From Parabacteroides distasonis (lineage in GTDB: Bacteria; Bacteroidota; Bacteroidia; Bacteroidales; Tannerellaceae), in assembly GCF_004793765.1 (NCBI RefSeq), contig NZ_SRYM01000035.1, positions 1 to 39,645 of the forward strand: a DNA stretch of 39,645 bases, read 5' to 3'. Positions 31,798 through 39,598 of the stretch are shown piece after piece. Under the pieces are notes generated by a model. That model ran no database searches. It was not told where the DNA came from and saw only the letters and a program-made list of their open reading frames with translations. Both the position numbers and the translations under genes were made by a program. Numbering within the stretch: the stretch's first letter is position 1; every line of letters starts with the position of its first letter.

Positions 31798-33048
31798 ATG
31801 AAGCCATTAAAATTGCTAAATACCTTTTTGAAGATGCGTAGCAAACGATATCTTTTAAGTCGATTGCTAGAAGTCGTATTGGGATACCCTTTATATGTTT
31901 TCTCTTTTTTGTGTATTCGTAATAGAAATAAATGGCTATTTGGAACCAATGTAGAATTTACAGATAACGCTAAATATTTATTTATATATGCTAATGAACA
32001 GAAAGACGAGATTCGTCCCATTTGGATAACATCCTCCAGAGATACTGTAGAAAGAATTCATAAAATGGGATTTGAGGCATATCTTAAGTATTCGCTAAAA
32101 GGATTATATCACTCATTAACAGCTCATGTCTATGTTTTTACATATCATTCTAAAGATATAAACTTCTTTAGTTCTGGTAATGTACGCAAGATTAACTTGT
32201 GGCATGGCGTTGGGATTAAAGGAGGAAATGGAGGTAAAAAAGATAACAATTTTGCTTCGAAGAAGAATAGTAGTTATTTAACAAAAATACTTCTTCCGCA
32301 CATGTATGAAAAGAATACTCTGTTTTTGTCTACCTCCGATATGATGGATAAGCATTTTAAGCAAATGTTTTCTTTGGATGATAAGGTTATTTTTGATGCA
32401 ATTTATCCCCGTTGTCATTATATGTGTAAATCTCAGAATGAAATTCTTTCATTTATTGATAAATATGAGTCCAAGTCAATGAGGAAAATGGTTGCTAAAC
32501 TGTCTCATTATGATAAAGTATATCTTTATATGCCAACTTGGCGAGGCAACTTGAATGATGATTTTATACGTGAAGCTAATTTTGATTTTGAGAAGCTGAA
32601 TGATATTTTAGTAAAACAGAATAGATTATTTATATTGAAACTTCATCCAGCGGTAAGAGTATTGCAGAATGTAAATGAAAAGGAGTTTTCTAATATTTGT
32701 TTTTTGGATAAGAGATTAGATATTTATCCTCTTCTTCCTTTTGTTGATGTCCTTATAACAGATTACTCATCCATATATTATGATTTCTTGTTATTAAATA
32801 AAGGCATCTTATTATATCCATTTGATAAAGAACGTTTCGTAGAAAATAGTAATGATTTGGCCTTTGATTACGACGAATATACCCCAGGAAAAAGAGTTTA
32901 TTCTATGACTGACTTTTTATCAGTGATTGCATCAAACGATGTTCTAGAGATTGATGATAGAGATAAAAAACGTATACTACATGCTTTTTGGGGTAAATCA
33001 GATAAAAACAGATTAGATCTCCTATATAACAAGATAAAGACTGTATGA
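31798..33048 (+). CDS. CDP-glycerol/CDP-ribitol phosphotransferase (TagF/TarL family)
   Basis: A 416-residue peripheral membrane enzyme. The family motif LWHGVGIKGG contains His136, and the later YMPTWRG, LKLHPAVR and LITDYSSIYYDFLLL blocks complete the Glyphos_transf signature. The N-terminus (KLLNTFLKMRSKRYLLSRLL) is a basic amphipathic helix suited to membrane binding. It would transfer polyol-phosphate from CDP-ribitol (or CDP-glycerol) to the capsule unit, giving a teichoic-acid-like phosphodiester. It starts 1 base after the Bcs1-like gene and overlaps the acyltransferase by 4 bases (ATGA). Confidence 0.9.
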   Translation: MKPLKLLNTFLKMRSKRYLLSRLLEVVLGYPLYVFSFLCIRNRNKWLFGTNVEFTDNAKYLFIYANEQKDEIRPIWITSSRDTVERIHKMGFEAYLKYSLKGLYHSLTAHVYVFTYHSKDINFFSSGNVRKINLWHGVGIKGGNGGKKDNNFASKKNSSYLTKILLPHMYEKNTLFLSTSDMMDKHFKQMFSLDDKVIFDAIYPRCHYMCKSQNEILSFIDKYESKSMRKMVAKLSHYDKVYLYMPTWRGNLNDDFIREANFDFEKLNDILVKQNRLFILKLHPAVRVLQNVNEKEFSNICFLDKRLDIYPLLPFVDVLITDYSSIYYDFLLLNKGILLYPFDKERFVENSNDLAFDYDEYTPGKRVYSMTDFLSVIASNDVLEIDDRDKKRILHAFWGKSDKNRLDLLYNKIKTV

Positions 33049-33563
33049 AGCATCGTTTACTGTTATTATATTCTTGGCTGATTAAAACTATGCTGTTTTT
33101 TTTTCCTGACATTCCGTTAATTATGAGATTCCGGGGATTTTTATATAGTTTAGGAATGCCTTCATGTGGAAGTAATTTTCAAGTAGCTCATAACGTAACA
33201 TTGAATTCTATTGAGGGACTTACAGTTGGAAATAATGTCTATCTGGCAATGGGGAATATTATATATGCTCATGGGAAAGCTATTATTGGTAATAATGTAA
33301 TGTTTGGTCCAGGTTGTTTGCTAACTACTGGAAATCATACTTTTGGGGATGGCTCATATCGTTACGGTGTATCTGTAGAGAAAGAAGTCAGAATTAAAGA
33401 TGGCTGTTGGATTGCAGCTCATTGTGTCGTGTTACCAGGTGCCGTATTACCAGCACGTTCTATATTGGCTGCAGGTGCTGTATTGACAATACATTTACAG
33501 GAGTTGTGTGAAGATGCTATTTATACTGGTATTCCTGCAAAATTTACAAAAAAAAGAATTTAA
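33045..33563 (+). CDS. Hexapeptide-repeat acyltransferase (WcaF-like)
   Basis: A 172-residue left-handed beta-helix enzyme. Repeats are visible as TVGNNVYLAMGNIIYAHGKAIIGNNVMFGPGC, and the catalytic His lies in TTGNHTFGDG; further coils follow (KEVRIKDGCWIAAHCVVLPGAVLP). Such enzymes O- or N-acetylate sugars from acetyl-CoA; the acceptor here is unknown. A hydrophobic N-terminal stretch precedes the repeats. The ATGA overlap with the upstream phosphotransferase suggests translational coupling. Confidence 0.9.
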   Translation: MKHRLLLLYSWLIKTMLFFFPDIPLIMRFRGFLYSLGMPSCGSNFQVAHNVTLNSIEGLTVGNNVYLAMGNIIYAHGKAIIGNNVMFGPGCLLTTGNHTFGDGSYRYGVSVEKEVRIKDGCWIAAHCVVLPGAVLPARSILAAGAVLTIHLQELCEDAIYTGIPAKFTKKRI

Positions 33564-33581
33564 CTTTTAGCAGAATATTTC

Positions 33582-34862
33582 ATGGATCAGATTAAAATTG
33601 CCGTAATCGGTCTCGGTTACGTAGGGCTTCCTTTAGCCCGCCTTTTCTCGACGAAGTATAAAACAGTGGGTTTTGACATGAGCCAACCGCGTGTAGATGC
33701 TTTGATGGCAGGACATGATGCTACATTTGAGGTTTCAGATGAATTGCTTCAAGACGCTATTCAAAATCATGGTTTTATCTGTACTACAAAGTTGGAAGAT
33801 ATTAAAGATTGCAATTTCTATGTCGTTGCAGTTCCCACCCCTGTAGATGTAAATAATCGTCCGGATTTGAAGCCGTTATGGGGTGCTAGTGAAACTGTTG
33901 GAAAAGTAATTTCAAGGGGGGATATTGTGGTTTATGAATCTACGGTTTATCCGGGGGTAACAGAGGAAGAGTGTCTACCAGTTGTAGAAAAAGTTTCAGG
34001 TTTGAAATTTAATGTTGATTTCTTTGCAGGTTATTCTCCGGAACGCATCAATCCTGGCGATAAAGAGCATACAGTAGAAAAAATTAAAAAAGTAACTTCC
34101 GGGTCAACTCTTGAAGTTGCAGACATTGTAGATGGGGTCTATAATTCGATCTTAGTGAATGGTACGCATAAAGCACCTAGTATTAAAGTTGCGGAGGCCT
34201 CTAAGATCATTGAAAACTCTCAGCGCGATGTGAATATTGCCTTTATGAATGAATTGGCGAAGATATTCAATGCTATGGGAATAGATACGAATGATGTGAT
34301 AGAAGCAGCTTCTTCTAAATGGAACTTCATTAAATTAAAACCCGGCTTGGTGGGTGGCCATTGTATCAGTGTGGATCCTTATTATTTGATACAGAAGGCG
34401 CAGGTTTACGGGGTGTTGCCACGTATTATGTCGGCTGCTCGTCGTTTGAATGATGGTATGGGGGATTATGTGGCTAACCAAGTGATTAAATTAATGAACA
34501 AAAAGGGCGTACTGGTGAAAGATGCCAAAATCTTGTTACTTGGTATTACATTCAAAGAGAATTGTCCGGATATCAGAAATACAAAAATTGTGGATATTTA
34601 TAGTACATTGTCTGAATATACTGAAAATATTGCGGTATATGACCCTTGGGCAAATGCAGCTAAAGTTAACCATGAATACGGCATTGCTTTGACAGATTGT
34701 TCTTTGGAAGAGCTACGTGGACAATTTGATGCCGTAGTGTTAGGTGTTGCTCATGATGCCTTTAAAAAAGAGGATATTCGATCGTTCCTGAAAAATGAGA
34801 ACGGGGTCATCTATGATGTGAAAGGTATGTTGGATAGAGAAGTAATAGACGGAAGACTGTAA
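33582..34862 (+). CDS. UDP-N-acetylhexosamine 6-dehydrogenase (TviB/WbpA-like)
   Basis: A 426-residue NAD-dependent dehydrogenase. The N-terminal Rossmann motif is GLGYVGLPLARLFS; the catalytic nucleophile is Cys261 in GGHCISVDPYYL, with the conserved KVAEASKIIENSQRDVNIAFMNEL helix before it. The C-terminal nucleotide-binding domain begins near LLGITFKENCPDIRNTK. By similarity to TviB it would oxidise UDP-GlcNAc (or GalNAc) to the 6-uronate, adding a carboxylate to the polymer. No dedicated 4-epimerase is encoded in the window. Its GC content is between that of the AT-rich cassette and the flanks. It overlaps the next gene by 1 base. Confidence 0.93.
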   Translation: MDQIKIAVIGLGYVGLPLARLFSTKYKTVGFDMSQPRVDALMAGHDATFEVSDELLQDAIQNHGFICTTKLEDIKDCNFYVVAVPTPVDVNNRPDLKPLWGASETVGKVISRGDIVVYESTVYPGVTEEECLPVVEKVSGLKFNVDFFAGYSPERINPGDKEHTVEKIKKVTSGSTLEVADIVDGVYNSILVNGTHKAPSIKVAEASKIIENSQRDVNIAFMNELAKIFNAMGIDTNDVIEAASSKWNFIKLKPGLVGGHCISVDPYYLIQKAQVYGVLPRIMSAARRLNDGMGDYVANQVIKLMNKKGVLVKDAKILLLGITFKENCPDIRNTKIVDIYSTLSEYTENIAVYDPWANAAKVNHEYGIALTDCSLEELRGQFDAVVLGVAHDAFKKEDIRSFLKNENGVIYDVKGMLDREVIDGRL

Positions 34863-35854
34863 TGATGCTTTCTGTTATTTGTCCTATATATAATGAAGCG
34901 AAATATATTGATGTGTGCATTCAGTCTATTTTGTTTCAAGATTATCCCAAGGATTGCTTGGAAGTGCTGTTTGTGGACGGTATGAGCAAGGATGGCACTC
35001 GTGATATAGTGGAAAACTATGCAAGGCAATACCCTTTTATCCATTTGTTGAATAATGAAAAGCGTATAGTACCGATAGCTATGAATATCGGGATAAGGGT
35101 GTCAAAAGGGGATGTCATTATGCGTTTGGATGCTCATGCGCAATATCCAGCAAATTATTTCTCGGTATTAGTGAAAGCTTTGGAAACTATTGATGCTGAC
35201 AATGTTGGGGCTGCTTGCAGAACGGATGTGCTTAATAAGACACCTAAAACTTTAGCTATTAGGGAAGTTTTAAGCAATAAGTTCGGTGTCGGAAATTCAA
35301 CTTTTCGTTTAGGAGTTGACAAAGTGATGGAGGTGGATACGGTTCCTTTTGGCTGTTGGAAAAGAGAAGTCTTTGACAAATATGGAGTGTATGATGAACG
35401 CCTGATCCGGAATCAGGATATAGAATTGAACAAGCGTATAGTACGAGGGGGAGGGCATATTTATATTGTGCCTGATACATATTGTGTTTATCTAGCTCGT
35501 GAGACATTTAAAGGACTGGCGAAGAATAATTACGGGAATGGGAAATGGAACGTATTGACGGTGTACTATACAAAACAAATGGGTTCACTTTCATTACGTC
35601 ATTTTATCCCCCTGCTGTTTCTTCTTTCATTGATAGTTCCTTTGTTTTGCAGTTTGATTTGGTCGTCGTTTGTTTTTGTTACTATAGTTTCTTTGTTGGC
35701 TTATTTATTGACCTTGGGTGGCATCGGAATGAAGTTGACAATAAGTAAACGTTTGAGCTTTGGTTATTTATTGATTAGTTTCTTTGTCCTTCATGTGTCA
35801 TATGGATGGGGATCTTTAAATGGTATAATTAGTGTTTTGAAGAATGGAAGATAG
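34862..35854 (+). CDS. GT2 glycosyltransferase (ExoA-like)
   Basis: A 330-residue enzyme. GT-A motifs are SVICPIYNEAKYID, VDGMSKDGT and LDAHAQYP, with the metal-binding Asp90 and His92; PFGCWKREVFDKYG and RNQDIELNKRI follow. C-terminal hydrophobic helices (about 240-320) anchor it to the inner membrane, as in succinoglycan ExoA-type transferases. It adds one sugar to the lipid-linked unit. The gene overlaps the FemAB/GNAT-like gene by 11 bases. Confidence 0.9.
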   Translation: MMLSVICPIYNEAKYIDVCIQSILFQDYPKDCLEVLFVDGMSKDGTRDIVENYARQYPFIHLLNNEKRIVPIAMNIGIRVSKGDVIMRLDAHAQYPANYFSVLVKALETIDADNVGAACRTDVLNKTPKTLAIREVLSNKFGVGNSTFRLGVDKVMEVDTVPFGCWKREVFDKYGVYDERLIRNQDIELNKRIVRGGGHIYIVPDTYCVYLARETFKGLAKNNYGNGKWNVLTVYYTKQMGSLSLRHFIPLLFLLSLIVPLFCSLIWSSFVFVTIVSLLAYLLTLGGIGMKLTISKRLSFGYLLISFFVLHVSYGWGSLNGIISVLKNGR

Positions 35855-36653
35855 CTTTGCTTTATATAAAGGTTGCTGGTTGAGTAAACGCCCTCCGCAT
35901 TATAGTTGTAATCTGCCAACGAATCAATGTGTAAAATTGTTAAATATGTGGGGGTATTTGTTAAGGAATGTATATAGCTGGGACTGTGGACATGAAACTT
36001 CATTTTGGTATGTCATAAAGGATTCTTTTGTAGGAATGGAAGAATTGTCTTCAAAAATGAGAAATCAAGTGAAGAAATCATTAAAGACATACGATGTATA
36101 CCGTGTGCCTGCAAGTGAAATGCTTCGGGTAGGATTTCCCATTTTTCAAGCAGCTGTAGAAAGTTATCGTGTAAAAGCTTCTCCGATAACTATGGAGTCT
36201 TTTAGAAACCGGATACAACAAAGTGAAATAACGGGTAATGTTGATTTTTGGTGTGTATATGAAAAGAAAACCCATAAAGTGGTTGCATTAGCTATTAATA
36301 CCCTTCATAAGGATTGCTGCGAGTATAATACAATGAAAGCCGACCCTGCTTATTTAAGAAATTCCACTTATCCTTATTATGGGCTTATTTATGAAATGAA
36401 CCGTTATTATTTGCAGGAGTTATGTTTGAAATATGTAAGTGATGGTGCTCGAAGTATTACAGAGCATTCAGGCATTCAGCCTTTTTTGATAGAGAAATTT
36501 CATTTTAGAAAAGCTTATTGCCAATTGCAGATTGTTTATCAATGGTGGATGAAAATAGCTGTAAATATATTATTCCCTTTTCGTAAGTTAGTTCCTGTTC
36601 AATCAGTAAAAGCGATTTTGAATATGGAAGCAATGCGTAGAAACAAGTATTGA
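35844..36653 (+). CDS. GNAT/FemAB-like protein, function unknown
   Basis: A 269-residue soluble protein. The segment SSKMRNQVKKSLKTYDVYRVPASEM resembles the substrate-contact region of FemAB/GNAT-type acyl or aminoacyl transferases, and VDFWCVYEKKTHKVVALAINTLHKD looks like the central beta-sheet of that fold. I cannot identify the acyl donor. An N- or O-acylation or aminoacylation of a capsule sugar is plausible given the free amino group predicted on the first sugar. It overlaps the upstream glycosyltransferase by 11 bases and ends 12 bases before the initiating transferase. Confidence 0.75.
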   Translation: MEDSFALYKGCWLSKRPPHYSCNLPTNQCVKLLNMWGYLLRNVYSWDCGHETSFWYVIKDSFVGMEELSSKMRNQVKKSLKTYDVYRVPASEMLRVGFPIFQAAVESYRVKASPITMESFRNRIQQSEITGNVDFWCVYEKKTHKVVALAINTLHKDCCEYNTMKADPAYLRNSTYPYYGLIYEMNRYYLQELCLKYVSDGARSITEHSGIQPFLIEKFHFRKAYCQLQIVYQWWMKIAVNILFPFRKLVPVQSVKAILNMEAMRRNKY

Positions 36654-36665
36654 TAGTATTCCGTT

Positions 36666-37256
36666 ATGTTTTTTAAATTTCTTTTTGACCGAGTATCCTC
36701 TCTATTCGGCCTGCTTTTTTTGTCTCCAGTCTTATTATTTGTAGCTCTCCTGATTTGCATTAAGATGCCGGGAGGTCCTATCATTTTCAAGCAGAAGAGG
36801 GTGGGGCAGTATGGGAGGTTGTTTACCATGTACAAATTCCGTTCGATGACGGTTAGCCATTCGGGAAGTTCTGTCTCTGTGAAAGGTGAGAGCCGTATCA
36901 CTCCTTTGGGGGTGAAATTGCGGAAATACAAGCTGGATGAATTACCGGAGTTGTGGAATGTGTTGATAGGTGACATGAGTTTTGTGGGACCTCGTCCGGA
37001 TGTACCGGGTTATGCGGACAAGCTGGAAGGGGATGATAGGAGAATGTTACTCTTGAAACCTGGAATAACAGGCCCTGCTAGTTTGAAATATCGGAACGAA
37101 GAAGAGCTATTGGCAGAACAGGAAAACCCTCAGAAATATAATGATGAGGTACTGTTTCCAGATAAAGTGCGGATAAATATTGATTATATGGATCATTGGT
37201 CTTTTGGGAAAGATGTCAAAATAATTGTTTATACAGTGCTTGGAAAGGATCTTTAA
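36666..37256 (+). CDS. wcfS: Initiating phosphoglycosyl transferase (WcfS-like, PglC family)
   Basis: A 196-residue monotopic membrane enzyme. The N-terminal reentrant helix FGLLFLSPVLLFVALLICIKMPGGP precedes the motif FKQKRVGQYGRLFTMYKFRSM, and the catalytic dyad Asp91-Glu92 lies in KLDELPELWNVL; GDMSFVGPRPDVPGYA completes the family signature. It transfers the first sugar-phosphate to undecaprenyl phosphate. Adjacent to a WcfR-like aminotransferase, its likely donor is UDP-4-amino-2-acetamido-trideoxyhexose. Codon use returns to the pattern of the flanking chromosome, unlike the genes before it. Confidence 0.92.
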   Translation: MFFKFLFDRVSSLFGLLFLSPVLLFVALLICIKMPGGPIIFKQKRVGQYGRLFTMYKFRSMTVSHSGSSVSVKGESRITPLGVKLRKYKLDELPELWNVLIGDMSFVGPRPDVPGYADKLEGDDRRMLLLKPGITGPASLKYRNEEELLAEQENPQKYNDEVLFPDKVRINIDYMDHWSFGKDVKIIVYTVLGKDL

Positions 37257-37270
37257 TCATAAAATAAATC

Positions 37271-38515
37271 ATGAACAAACGAATCTATCTTTGCCTTGCT
37301 CACATGAGCGGCAAAGAACAAATGTATATCAAAGAAGCCTTTGATACGAACTGGGTCGTGCCTTTAGGTCCGAACGTGAATGGATTTGAGAAAGATCTGG
37401 AGGAATTCGTGGGTGAAGGTAAACATGTGGTGGCTCTGTCTGCCGGTACTGCCGCAGTACATTTGGCGTTGCTTGCCTGTGGCGTGAAGCCGGGGGATGA
37501 GGTGCTGGTACAGAGCTTTACTTTCTGTGCTTCCTCGCATCCGATCACTTATTTGGGGGCTACGCCTGTGTTTGTGGATTCGGAGGCGGATACTTGGAAT
37601 ATGGACCCTGTGTTATTGGAAGAGGCGATTCAAGATCGTATCGAGAAGACGGGAAAAACACCGAAAGCGATTGTACCGGTGGCCTTATATGGGATGCCTT
37701 ATAAGGTGGATGAGATTATGGCGGTCGCTGATCGGTATGGGATTCCGGTCATTGAGGATGCGGCGGAGGGTTTTGGCTCTCGCTATGATGGACGTATGTT
37801 GGGTACGTTTGGAGAATATGGGGTGCTGTCGTTCAATGGGAATAAGATGATTACGACCAGTGGCGGGGGTGCGTTGATTTGTCCGGACGGGGAGGCTAAG
37901 CGGGAGATCATGTTCTACGCTACGCAGGCTCGGGAGGCTTATCCGTATTACCAGCATGAGCGGATCGGGTATAATTATCGGATGTCGAATATTTGTGCGG
38001 GTATCGGGCGTGGTCAGATGACGGTGGCTGACGCTCATGTGGCTCATCATAAGCGTACGTGTGATTTGTATCGGGAGCTGTTGAAGGATGTGAGAGGGAT
38101 CACCTTGCATGAGAATCCTTCCGGTCGTTTTGATAGTAATTATTGGTTGAATACGATTGTCTTGGATCCTTTATTGAGGGTTAAAGGGCAGGAGGATGCT
38201 TATCAAGCGACGGTACAAGGTGCTGTTGGTGGTGCGGGCGGTGTGACTCATGCGGCGGTTAACACCCATACGGATTGCGAGCCGAATGCCAATGTCGAGG
38301 CGATGCGTATGGGACTTGATGCGATGGGTATAGAGTCCCGTCCTTTGTGGAAACCGATGCATAAGCAACCTGTTTATAAGGATTGTCCGGCTTACGTGAA
38401 TGGGGTGAGCGAATCTTTGTTTAAGGTCGGGTTGTGCTTGCCTTCCGGCCCCTATGTGACGGATCGGGATATTGAGTATATCGTTGGAGGTATAAGGGGC
38501 TTGATTGAGCGTTGA
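37271..38515 (+). CDS. wcfR: DegT/DnrJ/EryC1 sugar aminotransferase (WcfR-like)
   Basis: A 414-residue PLP-dependent enzyme. The Schiff-base lysine is Lys192 in LSFNGNKMITTSGGGA; the PLP-phosphate region SAGTAAVHLALLA and IEDAAEGFGS are also visible. It aminates the 4-keto sugar made by the locus's 4,6-dehydratase, giving a 4-amino-2-acetamido-trideoxy sugar nucleotide (AATGal-type in B. fragilis PSA). It is the last gene of the capsule operon, followed by a terminator. Confidence 0.92.
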   Translation: MNKRIYLCLAHMSGKEQMYIKEAFDTNWVVPLGPNVNGFEKDLEEFVGEGKHVVALSAGTAAVHLALLACGVKPGDEVLVQSFTFCASSHPITYLGATPVFVDSEADTWNMDPVLLEEAIQDRIEKTGKTPKAIVPVALYGMPYKVDEIMAVADRYGIPVIEDAAEGFGSRYDGRMLGTFGEYGVLSFNGNKMITTSGGGALICPDGEAKREIMFYATQAREAYPYYQHERIGYNYRMSNICAGIGRGQMTVADAHVAHHKRTCDLYRELLKDVRGITLHENPSGRFDSNYWLNTIVLDPLLRVKGQEDAYQATVQGAVGGAGGVTHAAVNTHTDCEPNANVEAMRMGLDAMGIESRPLWKPMHKQPVYKDCPAYVNGVSESLFKVGLCLPSGPYVTDRDIEYIVGGIRGLIER

Positions 38516-38603
38516 TTTTAATAGCTTTCATGAGCTAAATTCGTTTTTCTGTGTAGGCCTAAGTAAAGGCTAATCATAAAGATTTTATTTTTGTTACGAG
38601 GAG

Positions 38604-38631
38604 GGTGTGTCATTTTGATGCACCTTTTTTT
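38604..38631 (+). terminator. Intrinsic terminator of the capsule operon
   Basis: GGTGTGTC (38604-38611) pairs with GATGCACC (38617-38624, two wobble pairs) around ATTTT, followed by seven T's. It lies about 90 bases after the aminotransferase stop. Confidence 0.8.
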
Positions 38632-38755
38632 GTGTTTGGTAGAAAGTTGCAAGTTGAACAATGTGGACGCTTTGTTCTTGCCATGTGACTATGTTCGTCG
38701 TTATGGAGACGGCAAGGATGCTGAGATAACAAAGCCGTCTCAAACAGCCACTTAA
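38630..38755 (+). pseudogene. Possible IS66 transposase C-terminal tail remnant
   Basis: One frame, with no start codon, reads LVESCKLNNVDALFLPCDYV and ends after SQTAT at 38753-38755. The ESCKLNNVD part resembles the IS66_C tail (TCKLNxVDP) of TnpC proteins. No other part of an element is visible. Weak evidence, but it would place IS66 relics on both sides of the capsule cassette. Confidence 0.35.
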
Positions 38756-38894
38756 TTGTTAAAGAATAAGAAATCTGAATTTTGTTCAGAAAAACTGGTA
38801 TGGTTAACCTGTTGATAAATACTGGGTACGCTGTATTGGTGGTTCACGCTTGCAAAAAAAGTAGACTAAATACTGTATTATAATCAATAATGAT
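38756..38894. other. Intergenic region upstream of the toxin-antitoxin pair
   Basis: No gene is visible. It holds a short CTGAA..TTCAG inverted repeat near 38776-38790 and leads into the promoter of the antitoxin gene. Confidence 0.4.
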
Positions 38895-38902
38895 TATATT
38901 TG
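38895..38902 (+). promoter_or_regulatory. Promoter -7 box for the toxin-antitoxin operon
   Basis: TATATTTG matches TAnnTTTG exactly and lies 21 bases before the antitoxin ATG, leaving a very short leader. Confidence 0.6.
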
Positions 38903-38923
38903 TTTCTGTAAAAGAAAAAGATT

Positions 38924-39166
38924 ATGGATACAACGGTGAAAATAGCGGATAGTTATATAAATTTATTGTCTTCGTTTAGCGATGAGATAAAGTTGCGTGT
39001 CATTCGTAAGCTTTCAGAGAGCCTTTTGAGGGGTAAAAAGAAAGAGACATCCATACAAGATTCGTTTGGCGCTTGGGATGATGACAAAAGTGCAGAAGAG
39101 ATTATTGCTGAAATTAATAAAGCACGTGTTTTGGGAACGCGATCTATTGAATCTTTTGACGAATGA
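38924..39166 (+). CDS. VapB-like antitoxin
   Basis: An 80-residue protein. The N-terminal half (TVKIADSYINLLSSFSDEIKLRVIRKLSESLL) is helical and probably forms the dimer or DNA-binding part. The acidic C-terminal half (SFGAWDDDKSAEEIIAEINKARV) is the usual flexible toxin-neutralising tail. It overlaps the PIN toxin gene by 4 bases (ATGA), the normal VapBC layout, and should repress its own promoter. Confidence 0.85.
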   Translation: MDTTVKIADSYINLLSSFSDEIKLRVIRKLSESLLRGKKKETSIQDSFGAWDDDKSAEEIIAEINKARVLGTRSIESFDE

Positions 39167-39573
39167 GGCGTTATCTTTTAGATACCAACATATGTATCTT
39201 CTATATGAAAGGGAAATTTCATTTAAATGAGAAGATTGATGATAAAATGAAGCGATATTGCTTTATTTCTGAAATTACTATTGCCGAACTTCTATATGGA
39301 GCTACTTGCTCAAATCGAAAGGATAAAATGTTGAAAGAGGTAGAATCTTTTATCTCGCAGTTTACAGTTTTACCAATTTACGGTTCTTTGCTTATGTTCG
39401 CTGAACTAAAAAGCACATTGCGATCTCAAGGACTTTTAATAGATGATTTTGATTTGTTGATTGGAGCTTCTGCCGTAGCAAATGATTTGATTTTAGTTAC
39501 AGAAAATGTAAAGCACCTAGAACGTATTCCTCATCTTAAAATAGAGAATTGGATTGATAGAGCGAAGATTTAA
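39163..39573 (+). CDS. VapC-type PIN-domain toxin ribonuclease
   Basis: A 136-residue PIN nuclease. Metal-binding acidic residues are visible: Asp7 in YLLDTNICIFYMKG, the Glu of ISEITIAELLYGA, the DDFDLLIGA acidic stretch and the late VTEN motif. VapC enzymes cleave tRNA or rRNA to arrest growth; the target of this one cannot be told. The gene ends 25 bases before the right terminal IS end, so the module sits at a mobile-element junction. Confidence 0.92.
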   Translation: MRRYLLDTNICIFYMKGKFHLNEKIDDKMKRYCFISEITIAELLYGATCSNRKDKMLKEVESFISQFTVLPIYGSLLMFAELKSTLRSQGLLIDDFDLLIGASAVANDLILVTENVKHLERIPHLKIENWIDRAKI

Positions 39574-39598
39574 TTGATAATCTATTCCTCTACATTGA

